DNA of 64,000 bases, from the NCBI RefSeq assembly GCF_000421645.1, contig NZ_ATXK01000007.1:62001-126000 (forward strand), in the 5' to 3' direction. The stretch is from Aurantimonas coralicida DSM 14790. GTDB taxonomy: Bacteria; Pseudomonadota; Alphaproteobacteria; Rhizobiales; Rhizobiaceae. The translations under genes and the position numbers were made by a program. The notes below the pieces were generated by a model. That model was not told where the DNA came from and searched no databases. It saw only the letters and a program-made list of their open reading frames with translations. Positions 18,719-30,817 of the stretch are shown here, one piece after another. The number at the start of each line of letters is the position of its first letter. Position 1 is the first letter of the stretch.

Positions 18719-20683
18719 TTATATGGCCTTCGCAGGCCGCCCCGACAAGGTGCCGAAGCCCTCGATCAGGGCTTCCGTGCCGTCGACGCGCTCCAGTTCG
18801 CGCTTGACCTCCATCAGATGGGCAAAGGCCGCTTCGGAGGATTCGCGGCCGAGCGCCTCCTCGGCAAGTTTCAGCTCCGAGGCCAGCGCCCGCGACCGAT
18901 GATGCAGGTGCAGCGCCTGGCGAACCGCCTCGCGCGCGTCCTCGGGCGCGGCGTCCGAGAGGAACGGCCAGAGCCGCACCATGCGGGCCTTGTTCTCGTA
19001 GCTCTCGAAGATGTCGCGGGCGCCGCGGGCCTGCAGCTCGGCCAGAAGCGCGTCGCGATCGGCGGGCGGGCTCTCGGCATAGGCGTCGAGGACGCAGGAG
19101 CGCAGCCGGTCGAGATCGCCCGTCGGCAGGTCGAGATCGGCGAAATAGTCGAACTCCTCGTGGATCAGCGCCGGATGATTGACGAAGCCGAGGACGATGG
19201 CGATCTCACGCAGCGAGGGCTGCGGCCCCTGCTGCGGGCGCATCAGGCTGGAGCGCGCGAGGCGGTCGGAGATGGCCGAGCGCCGGCCTCCGGCCGCACC
19301 GCCGCGGCGGTGCCCGCCACCGCGATCGTCCCTGTCCCGGCCCCCGCCCCGGTTGTCGCGACCGTCGCGGCGATTGCCGTAGCCGGCCGTCTTGGCCGAA
19401 CCGCCGAAGAAGGAGCGCAGCCGCTCCTCGACATCCTGCAGATAGTGCCGGCGCACGCTCTCGTCGCCGACCTGGCGCAGCAGCGCCTTGACCCGGTGTT
19501 CGAGATCGGCGCGACGCTCCGGCGTGTCGAAGTCGCCGCCGGCGGTCTCGCGCATCCACAGGAGATCGGCGAGCGGCCGGGCCGCGCCCTGGATCTCGCG
19601 GAACGCGTCCGGCCCGCCCTCGCGCACCAGATCGTCCGGGTCCTTGCCGGGCGGCATCAGGGCAAAGCGCAGCGACCGCCCGGGCTTCAGCGCCGGCAGC
19701 GCCAGTTCGGCGGAGCGATGGGCAGCCTTCAGCCCGGCGGCATCGCCGTCGAAACACAGGATCGGCTCGCCGGTGGAGCGCCACAGAAGATCGAGCTGGC
19801 GCTCGGTCAGCGCCGTGCCGAGGGGCGCCACGACATTCTCGAAGCCGGCCTGCGCCAGGGCGATCACGTCCATGTAGCCTTCGACGACGACCAGCGTGCC
19901 GGCCGCCTTCGCCGCGCGCCGGGCCTGGCCGAGATTGTAGAGCACCTGCCCTTTGTGGAAGATCTCGGTCTCCGGCGAGTTCAGATATTTCGCCTGGGCC
20001 TCGGCCGACATGGCGCGGCCGCCAAAGGCGATCGGCTTGTCGTGCAGGTCGACGATCGGGAACATGATGCGGTCGCGGAAGCGGTCGTAGGAGACGGCGA
20101 TGCCCTCGCCGTGGACGACCAGCCCGGCCGCCTCGATCTCGCTGCGGCCGACGCCCTTGGAGGCGAGATATTCCTTCAGCCGGTTGCGCGAATTGGGCGC
20201 ATAGCCGAGGCCGAATTTCTTCTGGGTGTGCGGGGTCAGGCCGCGGTCGCGCAGATAGGCGCGGGCCTTCGCGCCCTCGGGCTCCTGCAGCATCGCCTGG
20301 AAGAAGCTGCTGGCGTGGCGCATGGCGTCGACGATGGTCGCCTTGGCCGCCTCGCGCTGCTCGGCTTGGGCGTCGCGGGCCGGCATCGGCACGCCGGCCT
20401 CGGCGGCCAGCCGCTCCACCGCCTCCGGGAAGGACAGGCCTTCCAGCTCGGTCAGGAAGCGGAAATGGTCGCCGGACACCCCGCAGCCGAAACAGTGATA
20501 GCGCCCCTTGGCATCCTCGCAGTGAAAGGACGGCGTCTTCTCGCCATGGAACGGGCAACATGCCCAGTGGTCGCCGCGGCCCGGCTGCGACTTGCGCCGG
20601 TCCCAGGTCACACGCCGGCCGATCACGTCCGAGATCGGGATCCGGTCGCGGATGTCGTCGAGAAAGGCGGGAGAGAAGCGCAT
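18719..20683 (-). CDS. dnaG: DNA primase DnaG
   Basis: 654 residues. The CHC2 zinc ribbon is at residues 41-66 (CPFHGEKTPSF, YHCFGCG); the catalytic core carries the TOPRIM motif VVVEGYMDVIALAQ near 265 and FDGDAAG near 310; the C-terminal third is the helicase-binding domain, preceded by an Arg/Gly/Asp-rich linker (about 440-470). It makes RNA primers at the replication fork. rpoD follows 300 bp downstream on the same strand, the conserved macromolecular synthesis order, here without rpsU. Confidence 0.96.
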   Translation of the reverse strand: MRFSPAFLDDIRDRIPISDVIGRRVTWDRRKSQPGRGDHWACCPFHGEKTPSFHCEDAKGRYHCFGCGVSGDHFRFLTELEGLSFPEAVERLAAEAGVPMPARDAQAEQREAAKATIVDAMRHASSFFQAMLQEPEGAKARAYLRDRGLTPHTQKKFGLGYAPNSRNRLKEYLASKGVGRSEIEAAGLVVHGEGIAVSYDRFRDRIMFPIVDLHDKPIAFGGRAMSAEAQAKYLNSPETEIFHKGQVLYNLGQARRAAKAAGTLVVVEGYMDVIALAQAGFENVVAPLGTALTERQLDLLWRSTGEPILCFDGDAAGLKAAHRSAELALPALKPGRSLRFALMPPGKDPDDLVREGGPDAFREIQGAARPLADLLWMRETAGGDFDTPERRADLEHRVKALLRQVGDESVRRHYLQDVEERLRSFFGGSAKTAGYGNRRDGRDNRGGGRDRDDRGGGHRRGGAAGGRRSAISDRLARSSLMRPQQGPQPSLREIAIVLGFVNHPALIHEEFDYFADLDLPTGDLDRLRSCVLDAYAESPPADRDALLAELQARGARDIFESYENKARMVRLWPFLSDAAPEDAREAVRQALHLHHRSRALASELKLAEEALGRESSEAAFAHLMEVKRELERVDGTEALIEGFGTLSGRPAKAI

Positions 20684-20842
20684 GGGGTGCCTGATACAGC
20701 CTTTGACGACCGCTTGTCATCGACTCTCGACGCCGGGTCGGACGGATCGCCTCCGCCGGCCGTCGCGAAGGGGCGGCAAAGCCTTGCGAAGCGTGCCCGG
20801 GGCGATGATAGCTGATCCGTGTCGCGACGATGAGGTGTCCCC

Positions 20843-21199
20843 TTGCTGCAAGCCCTGACCGCCATCTTCCTGTGCCAGCTCGCCGGCGAAGCGATCACCA
20901 TCGCCACCGGCCTGCCCCTGCCCGGCCCGGCCATCGGCACGGCGCTGCTGTTCGCCCTACTCCTCATCAAGCGCAAGGTGCCGGACGATCTGGGCAAGGT
21001 CGGCGACGGCCTGCTGTCGCATCTGTCGCTGCTGTTCGTGCCGGCCGGCGCGGGGATCATGATGCATGTCGGGCGGCTGGAGGGGGAGATCCTGTCGGTG
21101 GGGGTGACGCTCGTCGTCTCGACGCTGGCGACCATCGCCGTCACCGCCTTCCTGATGAACCGGTTCGGCCCGGGCCGGAAGGCGGCGCGCCGTGGGTGA
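20843..21199 (+). CDS. LrgA/CidA-family membrane protein
   Basis: 118 residues with four hydrophobic segments (about 2-20, 28-45, 62-80, 86-108) and the family stretch GLPLPGPAIGTALLFALL and LLFVPAGAGIM. LrgA/CidA proteins are holin-like and have been linked to cell-wall turnover and to pyruvate or glycolate export. The start is TTG at 20843 with GATGAGG 7 nt upstream; the nearby ATG at 20830 is out of frame. It overlaps the LrgB gene by 8 nt. Confidence 0.88.
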   Translation: MLQALTAIFLCQLAGEAITIATGLPLPGPAIGTALLFALLLIKRKVPDDLGKVGDGLLSHLSLLFVPAGAGIMMHVGRLEGEILSVGVTLVVSTLATIAVTAFLMNRFGPGRKAARRG

Positions 21200-21911
21200 A
21201 ACACTCGTCGACGTCTGGGTCTATCTGGCCGCCAGCCCGCTCCTGTTCCTGACCATGACGCTGTTCGCCTATCAGGCCGCGACCTGGCTCTACCGCAAGG
21301 CCGGCTCGACCGCGCTGCTCAACCCGGTGTTCCTGACCGTGGCGGCCATCGTCGCGGTGCTGACGCTGACCGGCACCAGCTACCCGACCTATTTCGAAGG
21401 GGCGCAGTTCATCCATTTCCTGCTGGGGCCGGCCACCGTGTCGCTGGCGATTCCGCTCTATCGGCAGTTCGATCGGGTGCGCGAAAGTGCGCTGGCGGTT
21501 GCGGCGAGCCTGTTTGCCGGAGCGCTGACGGCCCTCGCCTCGGCGATCGGGCTCGGCTTCCTCCTGCGGGCGGATGCGGTGAGTCTGGTCTCGATGGCGC
21601 CGAAATCGGTCACGGCGCCGGTGGCCATGGGCATCGCCGAGAAGCTCGGCGGCCTGCCCTCGCTGACCGCGGTGTTCGTCATCGCGACGGGGATTCTCGG
21701 CGCCTCGCTGGGACCGGTACTGCTGGATCTCATGGGGATTCGCGATCCGGCGGCGCGGGGCTTTGCCATGGGCACGGCCTCGCACGGCATCGGTACGGCC
21801 CGGGCCCTGCAGGAGAGCGAGATCGCCGGGGCCTTCTCGGGCCTCGCCATGGGCCTCAACGCCCTGGCGACGGCAATCATCCTGCCGCTGCTCTGGACGT
21901 TCCTGTTCTAG
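21192..21911 (+). CDS. LrgB-family membrane protein
   Basis: 239 residues, six or more membrane segments. Signature parts are LNPVFLTVAAIVAVL, FLLGPATVSLAIPLY, APKSVTAPVAMGIAEKLGG and GFAMGTASHGIGTARALQ. Partner of the overlapping LrgA-like gene; together they form the usual two-gene antiholin/transport unit. Plant PLGG1, a glycolate exporter, is a fusion of the two, so metabolite export is as likely here as a murein role. Confidence 0.9.
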   Translation: MGETLVDVWVYLAASPLLFLTMTLFAYQAATWLYRKAGSTALLNPVFLTVAAIVAVLTLTGTSYPTYFEGAQFIHFLLGPATVSLAIPLYRQFDRVRESALAVAASLFAGALTALASAIGLGFLLRADAVSLVSMAPKSVTAPVAMGIAEKLGGLPSLTAVFVIATGILGASLGPVLLDLMGIRDPAARGFAMGTASHGIGTARALQESEIAGAFSGLAMGLNALATAIILPLLWTFLF

Positions 21912-21941
21912 CTTGGGGAAATTATCGTTCGGTCGCCGCGC

Positions 21942-22391
21942 CTAGCGCAGCAGGCCCTTCACCACGGTGGAGGCCTTGCCCATGTCCATCTTGCCCGGAT
22001 AGCGCTCCTTGAGGGCGTTCATGCAGCGCCCGACATCGCGCAGACCGCGCGACTCAGTGTCTTCCACCACTTCGCGGCAGGCCTGTTCCATCTCGCCGGA
22101 ATCGAGCTGCGGCGGCAGCAATTCGCGAATCACCGCGATTTCGCGGCGCTCTTGGTCGGCCAGCGCCGGCTGGCCGGTCTCGTCGAAGCCCTTGGCCGAT
22201 TCGATCCGCTGCTTGATCATCTTCGACAGGATCTGCAGCACCTCTTCGTCGCTGACCGGATCGCGCCCGGCCGTGCGATTGGCGACGTCGCGATCCTTGA
22301 TGGCGGCGTGGATGAGCCGCAGCGTGGAGCAGCGGGTCTTGTCCTGGCCATTGGTCGCGGATTTGAGGGCGTCCGCAAGATGCTCGCGCAT
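21942..22391 (-). CDS. GatB/YqeY domain protein
   Basis: 149 residues. The YqeY pattern is clear: RLIHAAIKDRDVA, SKMIKQRIESAKGF, RREIAVIRELLPPQL and GKMDMGKASTVVK. The domain occurs at the end of the amidotransferase subunit GatB and as free proteins; the free form may assist tRNA-dependent amidation, but this is not established. ATG 22391 gives the family length; an upstream start at 22445 is possible. Divergent from carA. Confidence 0.9.
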   Translation of the reverse strand: MREHLADALKSATNGQDKTRCSTLRLIHAAIKDRDVANRTAGRDPVSDEEVLQILSKMIKQRIESAKGFDETGQPALADQERREIAVIRELLPPQLDSGEMEQACREVVEDTESRGLRDVGRCMNALKERYPGKMDMGKASTVVKGLLR

Positions 22392-22806
22392 GGGATCTTT
22401 GTCTTTCAGGTTTCGTGAACAGTCTGCATGACCGACGAATGCCACCAGTCCGATACTAATCCATACCTAACGGATGAAAAGGTAAAGCCGGGTCCGGGCG
22501 GCGATTCCAGCCTCGGCACAGGAGAGTGCCGCTGGTCCATGTCTGATCGGGCCGTCAAGGCCGCCGTTTTGCAATCCTGTCATCGTGACGATCTGCGCGA
22601 ATGCCGGTCCGGCACCCGCCGGCTTCCTGCCGTGCAGCGTGGCGCGCATGTAGAAAATCGCGGAAGACTCCGCAAGGTCCCTTGCAACGACCGCCGTCTC
22701 GGCAGATATCGCGGGGACATGCCGGCGCCGATCGAAGGCCTGCCGATGCGACGCTGCGGCCGCGATGGCTGGCCCGGCACGGACCCACAGACGAAAGAGG
22801 CGCCCC
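22392..22806. other. Divergent promoter region, yqeY-like / carA
   Basis: 415 bp with no convincing gene. A weak carA promoter can be proposed: TTGCAA (22682-22687), 17 bp, GATATC (22705-22710). No pyrimidine- or arginine-responsive leader structure was recognised. Confidence 0.35.
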
Positions 22807-23994
22807 ATGACCGAAGGCTGGACAATCCGCAAGCCGACCGCAGTTCTGGTGCTGGCAGACGGGACGGTCATTGACGGTTTCGGTCTCGGCGCCACCGGCG
22901 CGATCGAGGGCGAGGTGTGCTTCAACACCGCCCTCACCGGCTATCAGGAGATCCTCACCGATCCCTCCTATGCGCGGCAGATCGTCACCTTCACCTTCCC
23001 GCATATCGGCAATGTCGGCGCCAATGACGAGGACCAGGAGGATCTGGTCCCGGCCAATGCGACCGGCGCGGTCGGCGCGATCTTCCGGGCCGATGTGTCC
23101 GAGCCGTCGAACTACCGCTCCTCCGGCCACCTCAATGCCTGGCTCAAGGAACGCGGCGTCATCGCCCTATCCGGCGTCGACACCCGCGCCCTCACCGCGC
23201 TGATTCGCGAAAAGGGTGCCGTGAACGCCGTGATCGCGCACGAGCCGGACGGCCAGTTCGACATCGACGCCCTGAAGGCGCGCGCTGCCGCCTGGGGCGG
23301 CCTTGTCGGCCTCGATCTCGCCAAGGAGGCTGCGGGCTCCGAAGCGGTGATCTGGGACGAGAAGCCCTGGGTCTGGAATGCCGGCTACGCCTCCGAGGCC
23401 GAGCCGCGCTACACCATCGTCGCCATCGACTACGGCACCAAGCGCAACATCCTGCGGCGGATGGCCGGCGAAGGCGCGCGGGTGATCCTGGTGCCGCCGA
23501 CGACCAGCGCCGAGGATATCCTCGCCCACAATCCCGATGGCGTGTTCCTGTCGAACGGCCCGGGCGATCCGGCGGCGACCGGCGATTACGCCGTGCCGAC
23601 CATCAAGGCGCTGATCGAGAAGGACGTGCCGGTCTTCGGCATCTGCCTCGGCCACCAGATGCTGGCGCTGGCGCTCGGCGCCCAGACCGAGAAGATGCAT
23701 CAGGGCCACCACGGCGCCAACCATCCGGTGAAGGACTTCACCACCGGCAAGGTCGAGATCGTGTCGATGAACCACGGTTTCGCCGTGGCGGCCGATTCGC
23801 TGCCCGAGGGTGTCGAGGAGACCCATCGCTCGCTGTTCGACGGGTCCAATTGCGGCCTGCGCCTCACCGGCAAGCCGGTGTTCTCGGTGCAGCATCATCC
23901 CGAGGCTTCGCCCGGCCCGCAGGACTCGCATTATCTCTTCGACCGGTTCTTCCGGATGATAGACGAGCACAAGGGCCGCAAGGCCGCTGCCTGA
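22807..23994 (+). CDS. carA: Carbamoyl-phosphate synthase small subunit
   Basis: 395 residues. The N-terminal half has FNTALTGYQEILTDPSY; the C-terminal half is a class I glutamine amidotransferase with the Cys in FGICLGHQMLALALG and the His/Glu pair in QHHPEASPG. It supplies ammonia to CarB for carbamoyl phosphate, the precursor of arginine and pyrimidines. ATG 22807 has AAAGAGG 7 nt before it. Unlike most genomes, a small regulator gene separates carA from carB. Confidence 0.96.
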   Translation: MTEGWTIRKPTAVLVLADGTVIDGFGLGATGAIEGEVCFNTALTGYQEILTDPSYARQIVTFTFPHIGNVGANDEDQEDLVPANATGAVGAIFRADVSEPSNYRSSGHLNAWLKERGVIALSGVDTRALTALIREKGAVNAVIAHEPDGQFDIDALKARAAAWGGLVGLDLAKEAAGSEAVIWDEKPWVWNAGYASEAEPRYTIVAIDYGTKRNILRRMAGEGARVILVPPTTSAEDILAHNPDGVFLSNGPGDPAATGDYAVPTIKALIEKDVPVFGICLGHQMLALALGAQTEKMHQGHHGANHPVKDFTTGKVEIVSMNHGFAVAADSLPEGVEETHRSLFDGSNCGLRLTGKPVFSVQHHPEASPGPQDSHYLFDRFFRMIDEHKGRKAAA

Positions 23995-24076
23995 GAGCGG
24001 CAACGGCCGATGGCGACGAATACCGCAACCCGGCTGACCGGCTGCCGTCCCAGTCCGCGGACGGGATGGCTGGCCA

Positions 24077-24126
24077 ACCGGACGGCGACGCACCGCCGCA
24101 CCGGCGGCCACGCCCGTCGGTTTTCT
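24077..24126 (+). terminator. Probable carA terminator
   Basis: A long imperfect stem (outer ACCGgACGG/CCGTCGGT with bulges, inner CCGCCG-CAC-CGGCGG) directly followed by TTTTCT, 83 nt after carA. Confidence 0.45.
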
Positions 24127-24224
24127 CGCCCCGGCCGACGCGATAGCATGGGCCCGGACCCCGTTCTGCGGGCCGCCCGACAGCGGCCGGCCGCAGACGC
24201 GCCGGTCCGGTCACGGGAGGCCCC

Positions 24225-24485
24225 ATGAACCCTGATGACTTCAGGGCCTGGCGCAAGGCGCTCGGCCTCAAACAGAAAGATGCGGCCGAAAAGCTCGGCC
24301 TGAAGAAGCGGGTCATCCAGTATTACGAAAAGGGCGCCCGCGACGGAAAGAGCGTCGAGATCCCGAAGACCGTGGAGCTGTCGTGCCTGGCGCTGTCGCT
24401 CGGCATCGAGACCTATGACGGCCGCGGCCTGCCACGCAGTGCCTCCGAACTGATCTCGGCCAAACCGCCCCGCCCGGACGCGTGA
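24225..24485 (+). CDS. XRE-type helix-turn-helix protein
   Basis: 86 residues. The HTH covers residues 6-35 (RAWRKALGLKQKDAAEKLGL then KKRVIQYYEKG), close to the Cro/C1 class. The C-terminal 30 residues are Pro/Arg-rich with no known domain. It lies between carA and carB on the same strand. A ribosome binding site (GGGAGG) precedes ATG 24225 by 5 nt. A link to control of carB is only suggested by position. Confidence 0.75.
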   Translation: MNPDDFRAWRKALGLKQKDAAEKLGLKKRVIQYYEKGARDGKSVEIPKTVELSCLALSLGIETYDGRGLPRSASELISAKPPRPDA

Positions 24486-24601
24486 GCGCCGTGCCGGCCA
24501 GACAGGCTCGGGACGCCGTCTTCCCGCCCCTGCCGACCGGCCGATCGCGTCGCGCACAAGATTCCCGACGATCCACCCTTTCGCCATCCGCGCCGGTTGC
24601 C

Positions 24602-24607
24602 TATAAG
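24602..24607 (+). promoter_or_regulatory. Possible -10 box for carB
   Basis: TATAAG matches five of six consensus bases and lies 93 bp before carB, but no good -35 stands 16-18 bp upstream. Confidence 0.3.
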
Positions 24608-24699
24608 CCGGCCTCAGCCTCGACAGAACCTGAAGCGACCGGCCGTCACATCGTGCAGCCGGGCTTTTGGCGCGCAACATAACCGGACGAAGCCTCGCC

Positions 24700-28131
<3,432 letters not shown>

Positions 28132-28202
28132 TTGAAACGGCGCCCGACGCCCTGGCGCCCGGGCGTACTTCAATCCGGATAACCAAGCTGGTTCCAGCGA
28201 CC

Positions 28203-28229
28203 CCGGTCGTATGGGACCGGTTTGTTATT
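28203..28229 (+). terminator. Probable carB terminator
   Basis: CCGGTC-GTATGG-GACCGG followed by TTTGTTATT, 72 nt after carB and 88 nt before greA. Confidence 0.55.
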
Positions 28230-28316
28230 GTGCTCCGGCCTGGCGCGTTCGCCGTCCGGCAATCAAAGAATAATGCAGATGCCGCGGCAGGGCCGCGCAT
28301 CGGAAAGGTGGAGGCC

Positions 28317-28790
28317 ATGGAAAAGGTCCCGATGACGAACCACGGTTACGACGCTCTGCGCGAGGAGCTCCGTCGTCGCCAGCAGGAGGAGCGTCCGCGG
28401 ATCATCGCGGCGATTTCCGAGGCGCGCGCCCATGGCGACCTGTCGGAGAACGCCGAGTACCATGCCGCAAAGGAATCCCAGAGCCTGAACGAGGGCCGGA
28501 TCTCCGAACTGGAAGACCTGACGGCCCGCGCCGAGGTCATCGACGTGACCAAGATGTCCGGCGCGACGATCAAGTTCGGGGCCACGGTCAAGCTGATCGA
28601 CGAGGACACCGAGGAAGAGAAGACCTACCAGATCGTCGGCGATCAGGAAGCCGACGTGAAGAAGGGCCGCATCTCGATCTCCTCGCCCATCGCCCGTGCG
28701 CTGATCGGCAAGACCGACGGCGACACGATCGAGGTCGCCGCCCCCGGCGGTGCCCGCTCCTACGAGATCATCGAGGTCCGCTGGGCCTGA
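28317..28790 (+). CDS. greA: Transcription elongation factor GreA
   Basis: 157 residues. The N-terminal coiled coil ([20 protein letters not shown]) has the acidic tip [15 protein letters not shown] that reaches into the RNA polymerase channel and triggers transcript cleavage; the C-terminal FKBP-like domain ends [15 protein letters not shown]. It rescues arrested polymerase. Its place after carB and before lpsB matches what I recall of Sinorhizobium. ATG 28317 (MEKVPMT) chosen. Confidence 0.96.
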   Translation: MEKVPMTNHGYDALREELRRRQQEERPRIIAAISEARAHGDLSENAEYHAAKESQSLNEGRISELEDLTARAEVIDVTKMSGATIKFGATVKLIDEDTEEEKTYQIVGDQEADVKKGRISISSPIARALIGKTDGDTIEVAAPGGARSYEIIEVRWA

Positions 28791-28924
28791 TCGCTTCTGT
28801 CTCCGCCCGCCTGTCGGCGCCGCGCCCCGGCGCACGCTAAGACAGGCGGGCCCTTCCAAGACCGGCAGGCGGACGCGTTTCGCGCCCGCCGCCCCTGCCC
28901 GGCAATCGCAGAAGAACGGCCGCC

Positions 28925-29971
28925 ATGGACATCCGGGACGTCGAGGTCATCGCCCCGAACTTCAAGCGCCGGCTGTCGGGCGTCACCTCCACCATCGTCC
29001 AGCTGCTGCCGCTGCAGGCCCGCACCCTCGGCATCGCCACCATGGGTCCGGACGTCCTGCCTGACGGCGTTCCCCGCTTGCCCTGGTCGGCGCTGCCGAA
29101 GCTCTGGACCCGGCCGCGCCATCGCCGCCGCCGCATCTGGCATGCCCGCCGCAATATCGAGATGATCGCCGGCATCGTCCTGCGCGACATTCTTCACATG
29201 CCGCTGAAGCTGGTCTTCACCTCGGCCGCCCAGCGCCATCACAAGGGCCTGACCCGCTTCCTCATCCGCCGGATGGACGCGGTGATCGCCACCAGCACCC
29301 GCAGCGCCGCCTTCCTGCAGGTGCCGTCGCGAACCGTCATGCACGGCATCGATCTCGACCGTTTCACCCCGCACGGTCCGTTCCCCGAGGGCCCGCCGGG
29401 ACAGGCGCTCGAAGGCCGCAGGATCGTCGGATGCTCCGGCCGCATCCGGCACCAGAAGGGCACCGACCTCTTCGTCGAGGCGATGATCCGGCTCCTGCCC
29501 GCGCGGCCGGACTGGACCGCGGTCATCACCGGTCGCACGACCGCCGAACACGCCGCCTTCGAAGCAGGCCTTCGACAGCGCATTGCCGAGGCCGGGCTTG
29601 CCGACCGCATCCTGCTTCTCGGGGAAGTCGCGGACGTCACCGCGTGGTTCCGGCGGTTCGACCTCTATGTGGCGCCGCCGCGCAACGAGGGGTTCGGCCT
29701 GACGCCGCTGGAGGCGATGGCGAGCGGCACGCCGGTGGTCGCCAGCGACGCCGGCGCCTTTGCCGAGCAGATCGTGGAGGGCGTGACCGGCCGCGTAGTG
29801 CCGGTGGGCGACGCCGGCGCACTGGCGGATGCCATTGCCCCCTATCTGGACGACGCCGCGCTTCGGAAACGCGCCGCGGAGGCGGGCCTCGCGCGGGTCA
29901 CGGAAGCCTTTCCGCTGACGCGGGAAGCTGCGGAAATCCGCAAGGTCTACGAGACGCTCTGGTCGTCGTAG
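28925..29971 (+). CDS. lpsB: LPS core glycosyltransferase, family 4 (LpsB/LpcC-like)
   Basis: 348 residues, GT-B fold. The N-terminal DVEVIAPNFKRRLSGVTST and the C-terminal donor site with PPRNEGFGLTPLEAMASGTP (EX7E motif) are typical of GT4 enzymes; the start is very like rhizobial LpsB/LpcC, mannosyltransferases of the lipopolysaccharide core. It acts on the cytoplasmic side of the inner membrane. The gene order greA-lpsB supports the call. It ends tail to tail with the GT25 gene, overlapping by 25 bp. Confidence 0.85.
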   Translation: MDIRDVEVIAPNFKRRLSGVTSTIVQLLPLQARTLGIATMGPDVLPDGVPRLPWSALPKLWTRPRHRRRRIWHARRNIEMIAGIVLRDILHMPLKLVFTSAAQRHHKGLTRFLIRRMDAVIATSTRSAAFLQVPSRTVMHGIDLDRFTPHGPFPEGPPGQALEGRRIVGCSGRIRHQKGTDLFVEAMIRLLPARPDWTAVITGRTTAEHAAFEAGLRQRIAEAGLADRILLLGEVADVTAWFRRFDLYVAPPRNEGFGLTPLEAMASGTPVVASDAGAFAEQIVEGVTGRVVPVGDAGALADAIAPYLDDAALRKRAAEAGLARVTEAFPLTREAAEIRKVYETLWSS

Positions 29972-30798
29972 CGGCCAATGCGCGCTGCCATCGCATCGCG
30001 CGATACCGGCAGGACGGCGGTGAACGCCGCCGCGTCGAAGCCTGCCGGGCGAAACTCGACATCGGCGAGCCGGCGTGCTTGCACCAGCGCCAGCCGGAGC
30101 TGCGTGCCGATCCGCCGGCCGGTATAGAGCAGATTGGCCCAGCTCAGCGGCAGGCGCTGGCGAGGCTGATGGATCGACGTCTGAGTCGACAGGCCGACAT
30201 CGAAGCCGCGCTCTTCCAGGAGATGAACCTGCATGGTCGCCGCCGGCTCGACCTGCGCCATCGCCAAGCGACACACGCCGAACATGAAGGCGTCCACCGG
30301 GGCGGCTTGCGTGTCGGCCCGTTCCAGCAGCGCGCGGGCGCCGTTCTGCGAGACGTAATAGGCGCCTGCACCCGATTTCTCGCGCACCAGTTCGGTGAAA
30401 CGAACCCCGCCGACCGTCCTGCCGCCGCCCTTGCGAAAGAACTTGCGGCGGCCGACCGTCTCGAAATTGACGAGGTCGAAACCGCTGGCTGCAGCGTTTG
30501 CGGCGGCCTGCGGGAAATGCGTGCCGAAGACCGTGTCGTCCTCCAGGACGATCAGGCCGTCCTCGCTGGCTGCCGCCCGCTCCCACAGCCTGCGATGCGA
30601 GAGGAAGGCCGCCAGCTCCGGCCGGGTCATCGGCCGCTCCCAGCCTGTGGACAGGCGCCCATAGGTCGCGTCGTCGATATCGGCGACAGTGCAGGCCTCC
30701 TGGCGATGCACGTCCAGCCCGATTGCGTCAGCCTGCACCTCGATGAGCGCCCGGCGTTCGCGGGCGCCGGCGAGATTGATGAACCAGATGTCGGGCAT
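29947..30798 (-). CDS. Glycosyltransferase family 25 protein
   Basis: 283 residues. MPDIWFINLAGARERR at the start, SHRRLWERAAAS, the VLEDD nucleotide-sugar/metal motif and the AYYVSQNGARALLE region are those of the LPS/LOS galactosyltransferase group GT25. Probably adds a sugar to the LPS core together with LpsB. ATG 30798 is chosen rather than GTG 30807. In Sinorhizobium the lpsB neighbours are other glycosyltransferases, so this gene is an equivalent in place, not necessarily in activity. Confidence 0.85.
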   Translation of the reverse strand: MPDIWFINLAGARERRALIEVQADAIGLDVHRQEACTVADIDDATYGRLSTGWERPMTRPELAAFLSHRRLWERAAASEDGLIVLEDDTVFGTHFPQAAANAAASGFDLVNFETVGRRKFFRKGGGRTVGGVRFTELVREKSGAGAYYVSQNGARALLERADTQAAPVDAFMFGVCRLAMAQVEPAATMQVHLLEERGFDVGLSTQTSIHQPRQRLPLSWANLLYTGRRIGTQLRLALVQARRLADVEFRPAGFDAAAFTAVLPVSRDAMAARIGRYDDQSVS

Positions 30799-30817
30799 GG
30801 CGCGCACCGTTGTTGTC

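Noticed and set aside
18653-20815. 720-codon open frame on the plus strand
   Set aside because: Complementary to dnaG and of shadow composition.
22428-22806. Leader peptide or extra gene before carA
   Set aside because: The open frame here has no ribosome site or known composition and ends in the carA start; treated as promoter region.
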